Assembly (NCBI GenBank): GCA_963842515.1
Contig: CAWJGO010000002.1
Span: 310,001 to 374,000 of the forward strand
Direction: 5' to 3'
Origin: CADEED01 sp963842515
GTDB lineage: Bacteria; Pseudomonadota; Gammaproteobacteria; Steroidobacterales; Steroidobacteraceae
Length of the DNA stretch: 64,000 nt
Made by a program: the position numbers and the translations under genes
Part shown: positions 1 to 7,824 of the stretch, piece by piece
Numbering within the stretch: the stretch's first letter is position 1
How the letters are laid out: the number at the start of each line of letters is the position of its first letter
The notes under the pieces: model-generated
What the model saw: only the letters and a program-made list of their open reading frames with translations
What the model was told of the DNA's origin: nothing
Database searches by the model: none

Positions 1-697
1 CTGCCGCGTTCACCGCGCAGCTCCATGCCGACGTACTTGAGGTACACCTGCTCGTCGCCGTCGAAGGAGACGTAGATCGGATCGATGGACACGAGTGTCG
101 TCAGCAGAGTCTGCCCGGCGGCGACAAGGTTGCCGGCGGTGATTTCCGCGCGGCCCACCAGACCTGAGATCGGCGCGCGCACCTCGGTGAACGAAAGGTC
201 GAGCGCAGCGGATTCCACCGCGGCTTCAGCCGCCTGGAGATTGGCGGCGGCCTGCTCGTTGCCCGAGGTGCGCGCGTCGAATTCTTCCTGCGAGATGGCG
301 CGCTGCCGCGACGAGGCGGGCGGCGCGCTCACGCTTCGGACTTGGCCAGCGCCAGTTGCGTCCGCGCGCGGGTCAGCTCGGCCTGCGCGTGTTTGAGCGT
401 TGCCTGGTACGGGCGCGCGTCGATCACATAAAGGATGTCGCCCTTCTTCACTTCGTGGCCCTGCGCGAAGCGCGTGGCGGTCACGTAGCCGGAAACTCGC
501 GGCCGGACCTCGACCCGTTCAACCGCTTCGAAGCGGCCGGTGAATTCATCGAATTCGGTGACCGGCTTCGAGACGACCTTCGCGGCCTGAACCGGCGGCG
601 GCGCCGAGGGAGTTTCGGCGGCTTCGTTGCGGGCACAGGCGACGAGAACAAAAGCAGCGGCCAGAGGAGCGAGAGCGAATTTCAGAGCGGTATGCAC
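1..697 (-). pseudogene. RND efflux membrane-fusion (HlyD/AcrA-type) lipoprotein, 5' part, frame broken
   Basis: The product would be the periplasmic adaptor of a tripartite RND efflux pump. The N-terminus has a lipoprotein signal ending in LVAC, then the family biotinyl-lipoyl stretch (VEVRPRVSGYVTATRF) and the helical hairpin start (AELTRARTQLALAKSEA). The frame stops at about 329-331. Family-like sequence resumes in other frames: ERAARLVAAR, then AISQEEFDARTSGNEQAAAN and LDLSFTEVRAPISGLVG, which continue to the window edge. Two indels, at about 330 and 300, are needed to join these. I chose the GTG at 697 because an AAGGGAG ribosome site lies eight bases upstream; an ATG at 727 is possible. 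The gene is either a real pseudogene or carries assembly errors. The 3' part, and presumably the pump gene, lie outside the window. Confidence 0.75.
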
Positions 698-801
698 GGG
701 GGAATCTCCCTTCGGGTTGTGAGGCATATCCTCCGCTTCCTCCGCTGCGCGCACATTGACCGGGTGGGGCACAGCGAGGGACTAATGCGGAAGGGGGGGT
801 C

Positions 802-819
802 CTACCCCTTTCGGGGTAG
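802..819. promoter_or_regulatory. inverted repeat between the divergent adaptor and HD-hydrolase genes
   Basis: Arms CTACCCC (802-808) and GGGGTAG (813-819) are perfect complements around a 4-base loop. The site lies between two divergent genes, 13 bases before the GTG at 832 and 25 bases before the ATG at 844. It could be an operator for a dimeric regulator or a leader hairpin. No named regulator can be assigned from sequence alone. Confidence 0.45.
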
Positions 820-843
820 AACGCGGATCGCGTGAAGGAGAGA

Positions 844-1434
844 ATGTCATCGGCGAGCGGGCCCAGCGGCCAGTTGTCCGAAACACGACTTCAGGAAATC
901 TCAACGATGCCGACTCACATGGAACTGGTGCTGCGCGCCGCGGCATTCGCCGCCGAAAAGCACCGGAACGGACGCCGCAAGGACGAGGAGGCCTCGCCCT
1001 ACATCAACCATCCCATCCAGCTCGCGTACCTCCTCGTGCAGGCCGACATCGAGGATCCCATCGTGCTCGCCGCCGCTCTGCTGCACGACACGATCGAAGA
1101 TACAAACACCACTCACGATGAGCTCGAGATCGTTTTTGGCCACGAGGTCGCGCGCATCGTCGCTGAATGCTCCGACGACAAAGCGCTGACCAAGCTCGAG
1201 CGCAAGCAGGCGCAGGTCGATCACGCGGCGAAAATCAGTCCGCGCGCCAAGCTGGTGAAGATCGCCGACAAGATCGCCAACGTCAGCGATATCGACGGCG
1301 CGCCGCCCGCGGGCTGGTCGCTCGAGCGCAAGCGCGAATATTTCGACTGGGCCAAGCGTGTCGTGGACCAGATGCGCGGCGTGAATGCGCGGCTCGAAGC
1401 ACGCTTCGACGCGGAGTACGCGAAGCGCCCCTGA
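844..1434 (+). CDS. HD-domain hydrolase, MESH1/SpoT-like (p)ppGpp hydrolase family
   Basis: This is a cytosolic HD-superfamily metal-dependent phosphohydrolase of about 196 residues, similar to the small stand-alone hydrolases (MESH1/SpoT N-terminal type) that can cleave (p)ppGpp. Visible family motifs are YINHP (about 53-57), the HD pair in ALLHDTIEDT (about 78-87) and KIADKIANV further on. The core family match begins near MELVLRAAAFAAEKH, so the first 25 residues are extra. An ATG at 907 would give a more family-like length, but its ribosome site is weaker than the AAGGAG just before 844. No synthetase domain is present. The substrate is inferred from family, not shown. Confidence 0.8.
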   Translation: MSSASGPSGQLSETRLQEISTMPTHMELVLRAAAFAAEKHRNGRRKDEEASPYINHPIQLAYLLVQADIEDPIVLAAALLHDTIEDTNTTHDELEIVFGHEVARIVAECSDDKALTKLERKQAQVDHAAKISPRAKLVKIADKIANVSDIDGAPPAGWSLERKREYFDWAKRVVDQMRGVNARLEARFDAEYAKRP

Positions 1435-1513
1435 TTGTCAGGCCTTCCCGCGCTGCCCATAAGTTGGCGCGCATCGATGAGAACTTCGCCGCTCGAGCGC
1501 AGTCTCAATTCAC

Positions 1514-2146
1514 ATGACTCCCGTCGTGCGGCAGTTGCTCTACATCAACGTCGCCGTGTTCGTCGCACAGATGTTCACGGGCGACGGATTGTTCGTGTAT
1601 TTCGCGTTGTGGCCGCTTGGGCAGCACTACCTGTCTGGAGTCGGTGAAGTCGCCTTCGCACCCTGGCAGCTCTTCACCTCCGCGTTCCTGCACGGCGGCG
1701 TCGCCCACATCGCGCTCAACATGTTCGCGTTGTATTCGTTCGGTGGCATGGTGGAACGCGTGCTGGGCGCGCACCGGTTTGTCGGGCTGTATTTCGCGTC
1801 CGTTTTCACCGCCAGCGTGGTGCAGCTGCTGGTGGTTACCGCTGCGCTCGATCAGGGAGTCGTGCCCACGGTCGGCGCCTCGGGCGGTGTGTTCGGCGTG
1901 TTGCTGGCGTTCGCGGTGCTGTTTCCGCACAGCCGAGTCATGTTGCTGTTTCCGCCGATTCCGATGAAGGCCTGGGTGCTCGTCACCGGGTATGCGCTCA
2001 TTGAGCTCACGAGCGGTGTGTTCGGAACCAATCAGGGCGTGGCGCACTTCGCGCATCTGGGCGGCATGGTTGGCGCCGCCATCGTGCTGCTGGCGATCCA
2101 CTACAAAGAGTTCATGCAGCCGCGCGGCGATGTCCGAGGGCCCTGA
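1514..2146 (+). CDS. rhomboid-family intramembrane serine protease
   Basis: A 210-residue polytopic inner-membrane protein with about six hydrophobic segments. The catalytic serine lies in GASGG (Ser123), and the partner histidine in GVAHFAHLGGM (probably His178). HGGVAHIALNM (about 60-70) matches the conserved segment of the rhomboid core. Rhomboids cleave single-pass membrane substrates within the membrane; the substrate here is unknown. The 3' end overlaps the end of the convergent ATP-grasp gene by 46 bases, so the two transcripts are antisense at their ends. The length is normal for a bacterial six-helix rhomboid without accessory domains. Confidence 0.9.
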   Translation: MTPVVRQLLYINVAVFVAQMFTGDGLFVYFALWPLGQHYLSGVGEVAFAPWQLFTSAFLHGGVAHIALNMFALYSFGGMVERVLGAHRFVGLYFASVFTASVVQLLVVTAALDQGVVPTVGASGGVFGVLLAFAVLFPHSRVMLLFPPIPMKAWVLVTGYALIELTSGVFGTNQGVAHFAHLGGMVGAAIVLLAIHYKEFMQPRGDVRGP

Positions 2147-3378
2147 TCGGCTTCGACGATATATACCGGCGCGAAGCCGCCGCCCGCGGACCTGAAGTTG
2201 GTCGTCTGCCCCTGGTACAGGCGCACTGCCAACAGCTGCTGCATGCCCTCGTAGACGTAGCTGCGGACATCGAGTTTGAATGCGCCAAGGCCTCCCTGGC
2301 GGCGTCGCTCGCTCGCGGGCGCGATCTGCTGTGCGATGTAATTGCCGCGCATGACCTCGTCATGCACCCGTCGCGTGATCTTGTCTCCACGATACGTGCC
2401 GCGGCTGCCGAAACCGTGCGCCGGTTTGAAAAACCACCGTTTGCGCTCGTCCCACCAGCGTTGCCCGGGCCCGGTAACCGGCAGGGTCCGTGGTATGGCG
2501 CTCTCCAGCAACGCGGCCACGGTCTCGGCGGCGCCCATCTTGCGCAGGGTGTCGCCATCACTGAGCAGAACCAGGTTCTTCTTGTCCGAATACAGTGCAT
2601 GCGCGTGCGGATGCGGTGTGATCACGGCGAGGTCGCGCGCGTACGCCCCGGCGAGCGCCGCGTGCGAGGCGCTGGCGAAGTAGAAATCGGTGCTGCGGTT
2701 GTAGACGAGATCGATGCGCTCACCCCCATGCCTGAGCGAATCTTCGGCGACGGTGAGGTTGCGGGCGTCGACGATCGACGTGCGAATCCCCTGCGTTTCG
2801 AACAGCTTCTGAAACAACAGGAACTCGGGGAACAGGTACTGCTCGAGCGGCGCATCGTCGACGATGGCGATCGTGCGCAGTACGCGATCGCCGCGTGACA
2901 TGCGCCATTCCCGCATGAACATGTCGTAGATGATGGATTCATGCGTTGCCGCCGAAGGAACCGAGCGTAGATAGTCCCTGGCCGGCGCGCAGCAGACTTG
3001 TTGTGTGCGCAGCATCTCGACATTGAGCAATGCGCCGCCCGCATTGGTATTGATTTCGATGAGCTTCACGCCATCGGCCGCGATGTGGAAGTCGAAGCCA
3101 AAGAACACTCCACGGCAGCCTGGCGCCGTGCGCGCAATGACCGGCGCTCGTGCCAGCACCTGCTCTTGAAAGGCGGGCAGGCGGGTCACGGTTTCGACGG
3201 CGGAAATCACACGCTGCATCTGCTGCGCGTGCTCGGCGGCCAGGAACACCGGAACGTCGGCGAAGAGGTGGGGATGCGACTCGCCGACGTCGAGGCGGCG
3301 CTGCAGCGCGGGCAGATCAGTGCCGAGGCACTCGCATTCGCGATTGAGCATTTCCGCGCGGCCCACCGCATCGCTCAT
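2101..3378 (-). CDS. circularly permuted ATP-grasp-type ligase at the end of the arsenic operon
   Basis: The 425-residue cytosolic protein has ATP-grasp features in permuted order. A metal/nucleotide-binding EINTNAGG lies near residues 108-115. A glycine-rich phosphate loop, FFKPAHGFGSRGTYRG, comes late (about 320-336), followed by YIAQQIAP and FKLDVRSYV. ATP-grasp enzymes usually join a carboxylate to an amine or thiol via an acyl-phosphate, so amino-acid or peptide ligation is the family expectation. The ATG overlaps the aquaporin stop (ATGA, 3375-3378), which makes it the last gene of arsR-arsN2-arsC-aquaporin. No function in arsenic handling is known to me for this protein; a role in conjugating an arsenical or a protective thiol is inference from position. 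Confidence 0.8.
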   Translation of the reverse strand: MSDAVGRAEMLNRECECLGTDLPALQRRLDVGESHPHLFADVPVFLAAEHAQQMQRVISAVETVTRLPAFQEQVLARAPVIARTAPGCRGVFFGFDFHIAADGVKLIEINTNAGGALLNVEMLRTQQVCCAPARDYLRSVPSAATHESIIYDMFMREWRMSRGDRVLRTIAIVDDAPLEQYLFPEFLLFQKLFETQGIRTSIVDARNLTVAEDSLRHGGERIDLVYNRSTDFYFASASHAALAGAYARDLAVITPHPHAHALYSDKKNLVLLSDGDTLRKMGAAETVAALLESAIPRTLPVTGPGQRWWDERKRWFFKPAHGFGSRGTYRGDKITRRVHDEVMRGNYIAQQIAPASERRRQGGLGAFKLDVRSYVYEGMQQLLAVRLYQGQTTNFRSAGGGFAPVYIVEADQGPRTSPRGCMNSL

Positions 3379-4028
3379 GACGCCACCTTCCGCTCGGCGA
3401 AGATTTGCAGCAGAGCAAGGCCTGCCAGGCCGCCCGCGAGCTGCGCGGCCATGAAACCCGGCACATCCACCGGACGGATACCTGCGAAGCTGTCGGTGAG
3501 CGACCGGCCGAGCGTGACAGCCGGGTTCGCAAAGGATGTCGAGGCAGTAAACCAGTACGCGGCGCCGATCCACGCGGAGACGCGCCACGCTGCGGCGGAC
3601 ATCGAGGGCGCGGTGAAAGCGACGAACACGAGGCCGGCAGTGGCGACGATCTCCGATAGCCATTGGGCTACGCCAGTGCGGACATGCGTACCCGCCTGGA
3701 TCGCTGGGAGCTCGAACATCGCATTGGCGAGCAGAGCGCCGACGCAACAGCCGAGCACCTGCACAGAAACATATGCAATCGCGCGGCCGGCCGGCAGTTC
3801 TCGGCGCCAAAGCGCTGTCAACGTCACGACCGGATTGAAATGCGCGCCGCTGATCGGACCGAGCGCCGCAATCAACGTGGCGAGGACGGCAACTGTGGCG
3901 AACGTGTTCGCGAGCAAGGCAATTGCGGCGTTCCCGCCCGCGAGTCGCTCACCCATGATTCCTGAGCCGATCACCGCCGCTGTCAGCAGCAAAGCGCCGA
4001 TAAACTCCGCAGCAGCGGCGCGCCGCAT
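3375..4028 (-). CDS. aquaporin/MIP-family channel in arsenic operon (AqpS-like context)
   Basis: A 217-residue inner-membrane channel of the major intrinsic protein family. It has the two half-helix motifs NPV (65-67, in GAHFNPVVT) and NPA (168-170, in SFANPAVTLGRS) and about six transmembrane segments. MIP channels in ars operons, such as AqpS of Sinorhizobium, let trivalent or methylated arsenicals leave the cell and can stand in for the ArsB/Acr3 pump. Neither pump is present here, so the channel may be the exit route after ArsC reduction. It starts one base after the arsC stop and overlaps the next gene by four bases. Its substrate selectivity cannot be read from the sequence alone. Confidence 0.88.
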   Translation of the reverse strand: MRRAAAAEFIGALLLTAAVIGSGIMGERLAGGNAAIALLANTFATVAVLATLIAALGPISGAHFNPVVTLTALWRRELPAGRAIAYVSVQVLGCCVGALLANAMFELPAIQAGTHVRTGVAQWLSEIVATAGLVFVAFTAPSMSAAAWRVSAWIGAAYWFTASTSFANPAVTLGRSLTDSFAGIRPVDVPGFMAAQLAGGLAGLALLQIFAERKVAS

Positions 4029-4029
4029 G

Positions 4030-4542
4030 TCAGCCAGCCTGATCGAACGTGACGCCACCGATTTCATTGAGGCGAGCCTGCAACGTGGCCCGATCGAGCG
4101 TGCGTATCGGCAAGGCGGTGAACGCCTTGATACGGTTTTCGAGCTCGCGGAACGCGGTGCGAAAGGCCAGCCATTTATCCGTCTCGCTGCCTTGCACGGC
4201 CGCGGGATCCTCCACACCCCAATGCGCCGTCATTGGCTGTCCCGGCCAATACGGACAGGACTCTCCCGCCGCGTTGTCACAGACCGTGAAAACGAAATCG
4301 AGTGGCGGCGCGCCGGCTTTCGCGAATTCATCCCAGCTCTTGCTGCGCAGGCCCGTCGTGGGCATGTTCAATTGCTGGAGCAACTCCAGCGCGATGGGAT
4401 GCACCGTGCCTTTCGGGTTGCTGCCCGCGCTGTAGCCGACGAACTTTCCACGCCCCCAGTGGTTGATCAGCGCTTCCCCGAGAATGCTGCGCGCGGAATT
4501 GCCGGTGCACAGGATGAGCACGTTGAAGGGTTTGTCGGCCAT
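4030..4542 (-). CDS. arsC: arsenate reductase, low-molecular-weight phosphatase (thioredoxin-type) family
   Basis: The 170-residue cytosolic enzyme would reduce arsenate to arsenite. The phosphatase-like loop CTGNSAR (12-18, a CX5R motif) is at the N-terminus as expected. The segment VFTVCDNAAGESCPYWPG carries the further redox cysteines and the typical WPG. A GVEDPAAV motif follows. The start ATG at 4542 has an AGGGGA ribosome site. It lies eight bases after arsN2 and one base before the aquaporin gene, so it is clearly co-transcribed. Length and motifs are normal for this ArsC class. Confidence 0.93.
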   Translation of the reverse strand: MADKPFNVLILCTGNSARSILGEALINHWGRGKFVGYSAGSNPKGTVHPIALELLQQLNMPTTGLRSKSWDEFAKAGAPPLDFVFTVCDNAAGESCPYWPGQPMTAHWGVEDPAAVQGSETDKWLAFRTAFRELENRIKAFTALPIRTLDRATLQARLNEIGGVTFDQAG

Positions 4543-4550
4543 GGGGTCCC

Positions 4551-4979
4551 CTAGAGTTGTTTGGACATGAACGCCGAGCTCGCGGGGCAGATGCCCGCAA
4601 ACTCGCGTGTGGTGCTGATGGCCGCCGGCGTGTCTTCGCGCGGCAGGTTTGAATATCCCAAGCGCTCGAAGAATGCCCCTGCCGTGGTAGTCAGCAGGTA
4701 CAGAGCACGCACGCCGTGTGCGCGTGCGTAACTCTCCGCGTGTTGCACGAGCGCCGAACCTATGCCTGAGGATCGCGCTTCGGGACTGACAACCAGCGAC
4801 CGCAGCAGCGCGTGCTCGCCGAACAACTCGAGTCCGACGAGACCCGCGGGTGCGGACGCCGGACCCCAGAAAAAGAAGTGTCCGCAATGCGCTTCCGTGA
4901 GATCGGCGGTGGGCAATTGCGCGTTGTCCAGCAATGCCTTCGCCGCGGCGAGCGATGGTTGTGGGCGGATGGCGCTCAC
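4551..4979 (-). CDS. arsN2: arsenic-resistance GNAT acetyltransferase ArsN2
   Basis: A 142-residue single-domain GNAT protein of the type found in ars operons (ArsN2). The acetyl-CoA-binding region LRSLVVSPEARSSGIGSALV is intact, followed by the diagnostic VRALYLLTTTAGAFFERLGY and TREFAGICP stretches. The start is a GTG at 4979 that overlaps the arsR stop (GTGA), indicating translational coupling. The characterised relative ArsN1 acetylates organoarsenical antibiotics. The substrate of ArsN2 is not settled to my knowledge, so the precise reaction is left open. Confidence 0.88.
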   Translation of the reverse strand: MSAIRPQPSLAAAKALLDNAQLPTADLTEAHCGHFFFWGPASAPAGLVGLELFGEHALLRSLVVSPEARSSGIGSALVQHAESYARAHGVRALYLLTTTAGAFFERLGYSNLPREDTPAAISTTREFAGICPASSAFMSKQL

Positions 4980-5329
4980 GCCGCTTTCTGGCGCCGGCCA
5001 GCCTTGGTGGCACGCTGAGGTTTGCATTCGGTGGCGCACGCGCCGGCTGCGCTGCAGCACTTGTCGGTGAGGTAACCGACGAGCTCATTCATCACCGAAA
5101 AATCGGCGCTGTAGAGGAGCTGGCGGCTGGCACGCAACTGGGTGATGAGCCCCGCGCGCTGCAGCGATTGCAAATGAAAGGTGAGCGTGGAGGGCACGAG
5201 GCCGATTTTTTCGCCGATGATGCCCGCAGGAAGGCCGCCGGGCCCTTGCTCCACCAGCAGCCGGTAGATGGCCAGCCGGTGCTCGTGAGCCAGTGCGCCG
5301 AGCGCATCGATGACGTCTGCGTTTCTCAT
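4976..5329 (-). CDS. arsR: ArsR-family arsenite-responsive repressor
   Basis: A 117-residue winged-helix repressor of the SmtB/ArsR family and the first gene of the ars operon. The recognition helix region is GLVPSTLTFHLQSLQRAGLI. The C-terminus has the cysteine cluster CC-x5-C (Cys91, Cys92, Cys98), plus Cys102. The CC-x5-C spacing resembles the C-terminal arsenite site described for Acidithiobacillus ArsR rather than the classical ELCVCDL site in the DNA-binding helix. Binding of As(III)/Sb(III) should release the operator and induce the operon. The ATG at 5329 has no visible ribosome site, see the promoter entry. Confidence 0.92.
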   Translation of the reverse strand: MRNADVIDALGALAHEHRLAIYRLLVEQGPGGLPAGIIGEKIGLVPSTLTFHLQSLQRAGLITQLRASRQLLYSADFSVMNELVGYLTDKCCSAAGACATECKPQRATKAGRRQKAA

Positions 5330-5655
5330 GACGCACGATATTACGAGAATAGTCGAAACGTCAATCGCGCCGATGTGCCTGCCGAGCGTTGCCGATGAGA
5401 GGGCGGTTCGTCGCACGAAGTGCCGGTTGGACGGATCTGCGACGGGTCATCTGTCTCGATTGCGCCTTCGCTTCGGCATGGCCCGCCAGGTCAAAGGGCA
5501 GCGGGGCCCGCCCGCGAGCGAGGCCCTGATGACCGGAAACACTCAGGTGCGCCGGATTTCGCCCCTGGCGTGGCCTTCGAAACCGCAGTTCGCGCGCCGA
5601 GATGCGCCGATATTCTGATGGACAATGTAGGCGCCCGCTGCCACTGTTCCCGCCA
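5330..5655. other. 326-base gap between arsR and a divergent hypothetical gene
   Basis: Apart from the candidate ars promoter at 5338-5364, I see no convincing gene, RNA or repeat here. Open frames in this stretch have no family resemblance and no ribosome sites. Confidence 0.5.
5338..5364 (-). promoter_or_regulatory. candidate ars operon promoter
   Basis: On the minus strand TTGACG (5364-5359) and TAATAT (5343-5338) lie 15 bases apart just upstream of the arsR ATG at 5329. Transcription would begin within a few bases of the start codon, so the mRNA may be leaderless, in keeping with the lack of a ribosome site. The 15-base spacing is shorter than optimal, which would suit a repressed promoter. 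Imperfect TTCGA-type sequence between the boxes could be the ArsR operator. Confidence 0.4.
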
Positions 5656-6036
5656 ATGAACGCAGAACTAGCCAGACAACCCAATCCTGTCGAGCAGGCA
5701 CGCAACCTGCTTCGAGTCATCTTCAAATATGAGCAGGCGCGCGACCCCCGCGGCACGGACACCGGATCCCTCGAGCGCATGCTCGGGCACCTGCACAACA
5801 TCGAAAAGTCGGTCACTGCTTCGATGCAGGACCACGTGAACGCGTCCAAGAGGCTGCGCGACTTCGCGGAGACGCTGGAGCGCATGAAAGAGCGTCTTGC
5901 CTCGGGGCCACACGAGGATCAGTCCAACCAGATCAGCGCGCTCATCACCGTGTTGCGCCGCGCCAGCACCGAGCTCAGCGTCGCCGGCGCACCGCCGGCG
6001 TGGGCGAGCTCCGAGCCGAAACGCCCCGCGGGCTGA
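5656..6036 (+). CDS. hypothetical helical protein
   Basis: A 126-residue protein I do not recognise. It is highly charged and predicted mostly helical, without signal peptide or membrane segment; the stretch SVTASMQDHVNASKRLRDFA and the following ERMKERL could form a coiled coil. The tail is proline/alanine-rich. It stands alone, with the arsenic operon leaving in the opposite direction and a convergent gene downstream. The start at 5656 was chosen because the sequence upstream of it is compositionally different; no strong ribosome site is visible. Codon usage is like that of its neighbours, so it is probably real. Confidence 0.55.
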   Translation: MNAELARQPNPVEQARNLLRVIFKYEQARDPRGTDTGSLERMLGHLHNIEKSVTASMQDHVNASKRLRDFAETLERMKERLASGPHEDQSNQISALITVLRRASTELSVAGAPPAWASSEPKRPAG

Positions 6037-6038
6037 GC

Positions 6039-6066
6039 AAAAAAAAGGCGCTGCCGAAGCAGCGCC
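6039..6066 (-). terminator. rho-independent terminator of the haloperoxidase-like gene
   Basis: The stem GGCGCTGC/GCAGCGCC (6047-6054 and 6059-6066) encloses a CGAA loop. On the minus strand it is followed by a run of eight T residues. It lies 48 bases after the stop of the gene at 6115-7395. Confidence 0.85.
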
Positions 6067-6114
6067 AAGATTGCAGGGCCATTTCACGGGCAATCGGCCT
6101 CGCTGACTGGAAGC

Positions 6115-7395
6115 TCAATGGCGCTTCGGGCGCATGTAATTGGCATGGATATAGCCTGCCACCTTCGGGCAAACCTCGAAGCTCGCCGTGGTGTCGAAGT
6201 GGTAGTGAATACCGCCGTACTCGCGGCTAACCCCCTGATGCTCGGCCAGCTGCCAGAACCCCTGGAAGGGGCGCACGACATCGGCGTTCGGCGCCACCCC
6301 GGTCCACTGCACGGTGAACGGAAGGTCGTTCGTGCCGAAGAACAACGCCAGCGCGCGCGCCGAGCTCGCGCCGATGCACGCCATGTTCCCGGCATAAGAC
6401 GGGTAGGGCGGAGTAGTTAGCAGCGGCATCCAGGCCGGATCGGCGTTGGTGCCCGCATTCATGTCTTCATCCGCGCGCTGGATCGCCGTGACCGGGCGCC
6501 ACAGCTGGTAGACGAACTTGCTGGCCTGAGCCGTCTGCACGCCATCCTGCATCGCGGCGTTCATCAGCGCGAACAGCCGCGCGGACTCGAGCAGCGACAG
6601 CTTGCGTTCGCGGGCCATGAAGCGCGTGACCTGGTTCCATACGCCACCCCAGTTCGTGGTGTAGCCCACGCTTGCCCAGAGGTGCGCCTGGAGCGTCTGT
6701 TCGGCCGAGCGCACGGTGCTCGTGGTGCCACCGATGGCCATGATCTCGTTGACCGCATCGGAATACTCCTGGCTGTTGAGCGAGGGCGGGCGCCGCGGCA
6801 GGTAGTAATAAGGAGTGGCCAGGCCGAAAGGTCTGGCGTCGCCGGACTGGACGAATGCCGCCGGAGCGAACGCTGGCGGTGTCGGTTGCCAGACTCCAGG
6901 CAGCGCGGGCGGTGTGAAGGTCTGCGGCGTGGCCCAGCCGTCGGTCGCGCGCCATTCAAGGATCGCCTTCGCTACCTGGCGGCCCACGTGCACGCCGGGC
7001 TGCGCCCGCGCCGGATGAAGTTTCTCGAGCCGTGCCGCCAGCGCGGAGTCGAACCCGGGCGTCCCGGCCGGCCACAGCGCGACCAACACGTCATGCGCCG
7101 CCTGCGCGGCAGCCGCTTCGCTCGACGCACCGCGCCAAGCCGGCACTCGCACGCGATACTTCGTGTAGTCGCCTTCGATGGAGTTCACCGCGTCGAACAT
7201 GGCGATGTGCATCATCGCGTAGGTGCGCGGCAGCGTAGGACCGGCGGAGGCCGGAATGATGCCCTCGGCGAGTGAGTTCCACTCGGTGATCACCGCGGGA
7301 TCGTTGTCGCGGTAGGTGGGCGGGCCGCCGGCACGCGCCGGCGGAATGAGCGCGCAGGCAACGACGGCCAGCGCTGCAAAGGGCAGCTTCAACAT
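6115..7395 (-). CDS. exported vanadium-dependent haloperoxidase-like (PAP2 superfamily) protein
   Basis: A 426-residue protein with a cleavable signal peptide (about 1-22, ending ARAG). Its fold family is that of vanadium haloperoxidases and bacterial acid phosphatases. The first oxyanion motif K-x6-RP is present (KFVYQLWRP), and the third is recognisable (SREYGGIHYHFD, with Arg and His). The middle PSGH motif appears as PSYAGNM, so the usual catalytic acid/base histidine is replaced by Asn. The protein probably acts in the periplasm. Halide or phosphate ester chemistry cannot be assumed, because of the changed residue. It is a single gene ended by a strong terminator. Confidence 0.8.
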   Translation of the reverse strand: MLKLPFAALAVVACALIPPARAGGPPTYRDNDPAVITEWNSLAEGIIPASAGPTLPRTYAMMHIAMFDAVNSIEGDYTKYRVRVPAWRGASSEAAAAQAAHDVLVALWPAGTPGFDSALAARLEKLHPARAQPGVHVGRQVAKAILEWRATDGWATPQTFTPPALPGVWQPTPPAFAPAAFVQSGDARPFGLATPYYYLPRRPPSLNSQEYSDAVNEIMAIGGTTSTVRSAEQTLQAHLWASVGYTTNWGGVWNQVTRFMARERKLSLLESARLFALMNAAMQDGVQTAQASKFVYQLWRPVTAIQRADEDMNAGTNADPAWMPLLTTPPYPSYAGNMACIGASSARALALFFGTNDLPFTVQWTGVAPNADVVRPFQGFWQLAEHQGVSREYGGIHYHFDTTASFEVCPKVAGYIHANYMRPKRH

Positions 7396-7502
7396 GATCG
7401 ACTCCCAAACTTGAGGTTGTTGATGACGGCGAGAAGGCTGCGCGCCGTGCGTGGAAGCCGGCGTGGAAGTGCCGTGGGAGTCGGCGTGGAATTTATGGGC
7501 GA

Positions 7503-7742
7503 CTAACTACGCCGCGTGCCCTTGGGAAACGAAATGATCCGTGCCGAGGAAGACCCGCCGGTGTGCCACACCTTGATCGAGCCCGAGTCGCGGTTCTGGC
7601 AGTTGGAACAACGCCAGCGCGCTTCGGGCGGCAGCGGCAGATGCGCGACTTCACGCTGCCCTTTGTGACCGCACCGGCGGCATTCGACAAAGATGGTGAC
7701 GGAACCCCTGGCCATGGCGCCGAGGTTACTTGGCGACGCCAT
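7503..7742 (-). CDS. small zinc-ribbon protein
   Basis: A 79-residue protein with two CxxC knuckles, CRRCGH (about 20-25) and CSNCQN (about 45-50), spaced as in a rubredoxin-like zinc ribbon. The tail is serine/arginine-rich. The first ATG has a GAGG ribosome site just upstream; a second ATG nine codons later lacks one. Such ribbons occur in conserved hypothetical proteins of proteobacteria. Binding of zinc is inferred from the cysteine pattern; the role is unknown. Confidence 0.6.
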   Translation of the reverse strand: MASPSNLGAMARGSVTIFVECRRCGHKGQREVAHLPLPPEARWRCSNCQNRDSGSIKVWHTGGSSSARIISFPKGTRRS

Positions 7743-7824
7743 GTCCTCAGCAAGTCCAAGGTCGCGGTACTGTATGGCGGCTGGCAGCCTGGGGGCGCCA
7801 ATCCATCGGCGCCCGCTAAAGAAT

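Noticed and set aside
2998..4554. Long open frame on the plus strand, antisense to the ars genes
   Set aside because: The opposite strand carries four recognisable ars-linked proteins with coupled starts. The antisense product has no family motif and is a by-product of high third-position GC.
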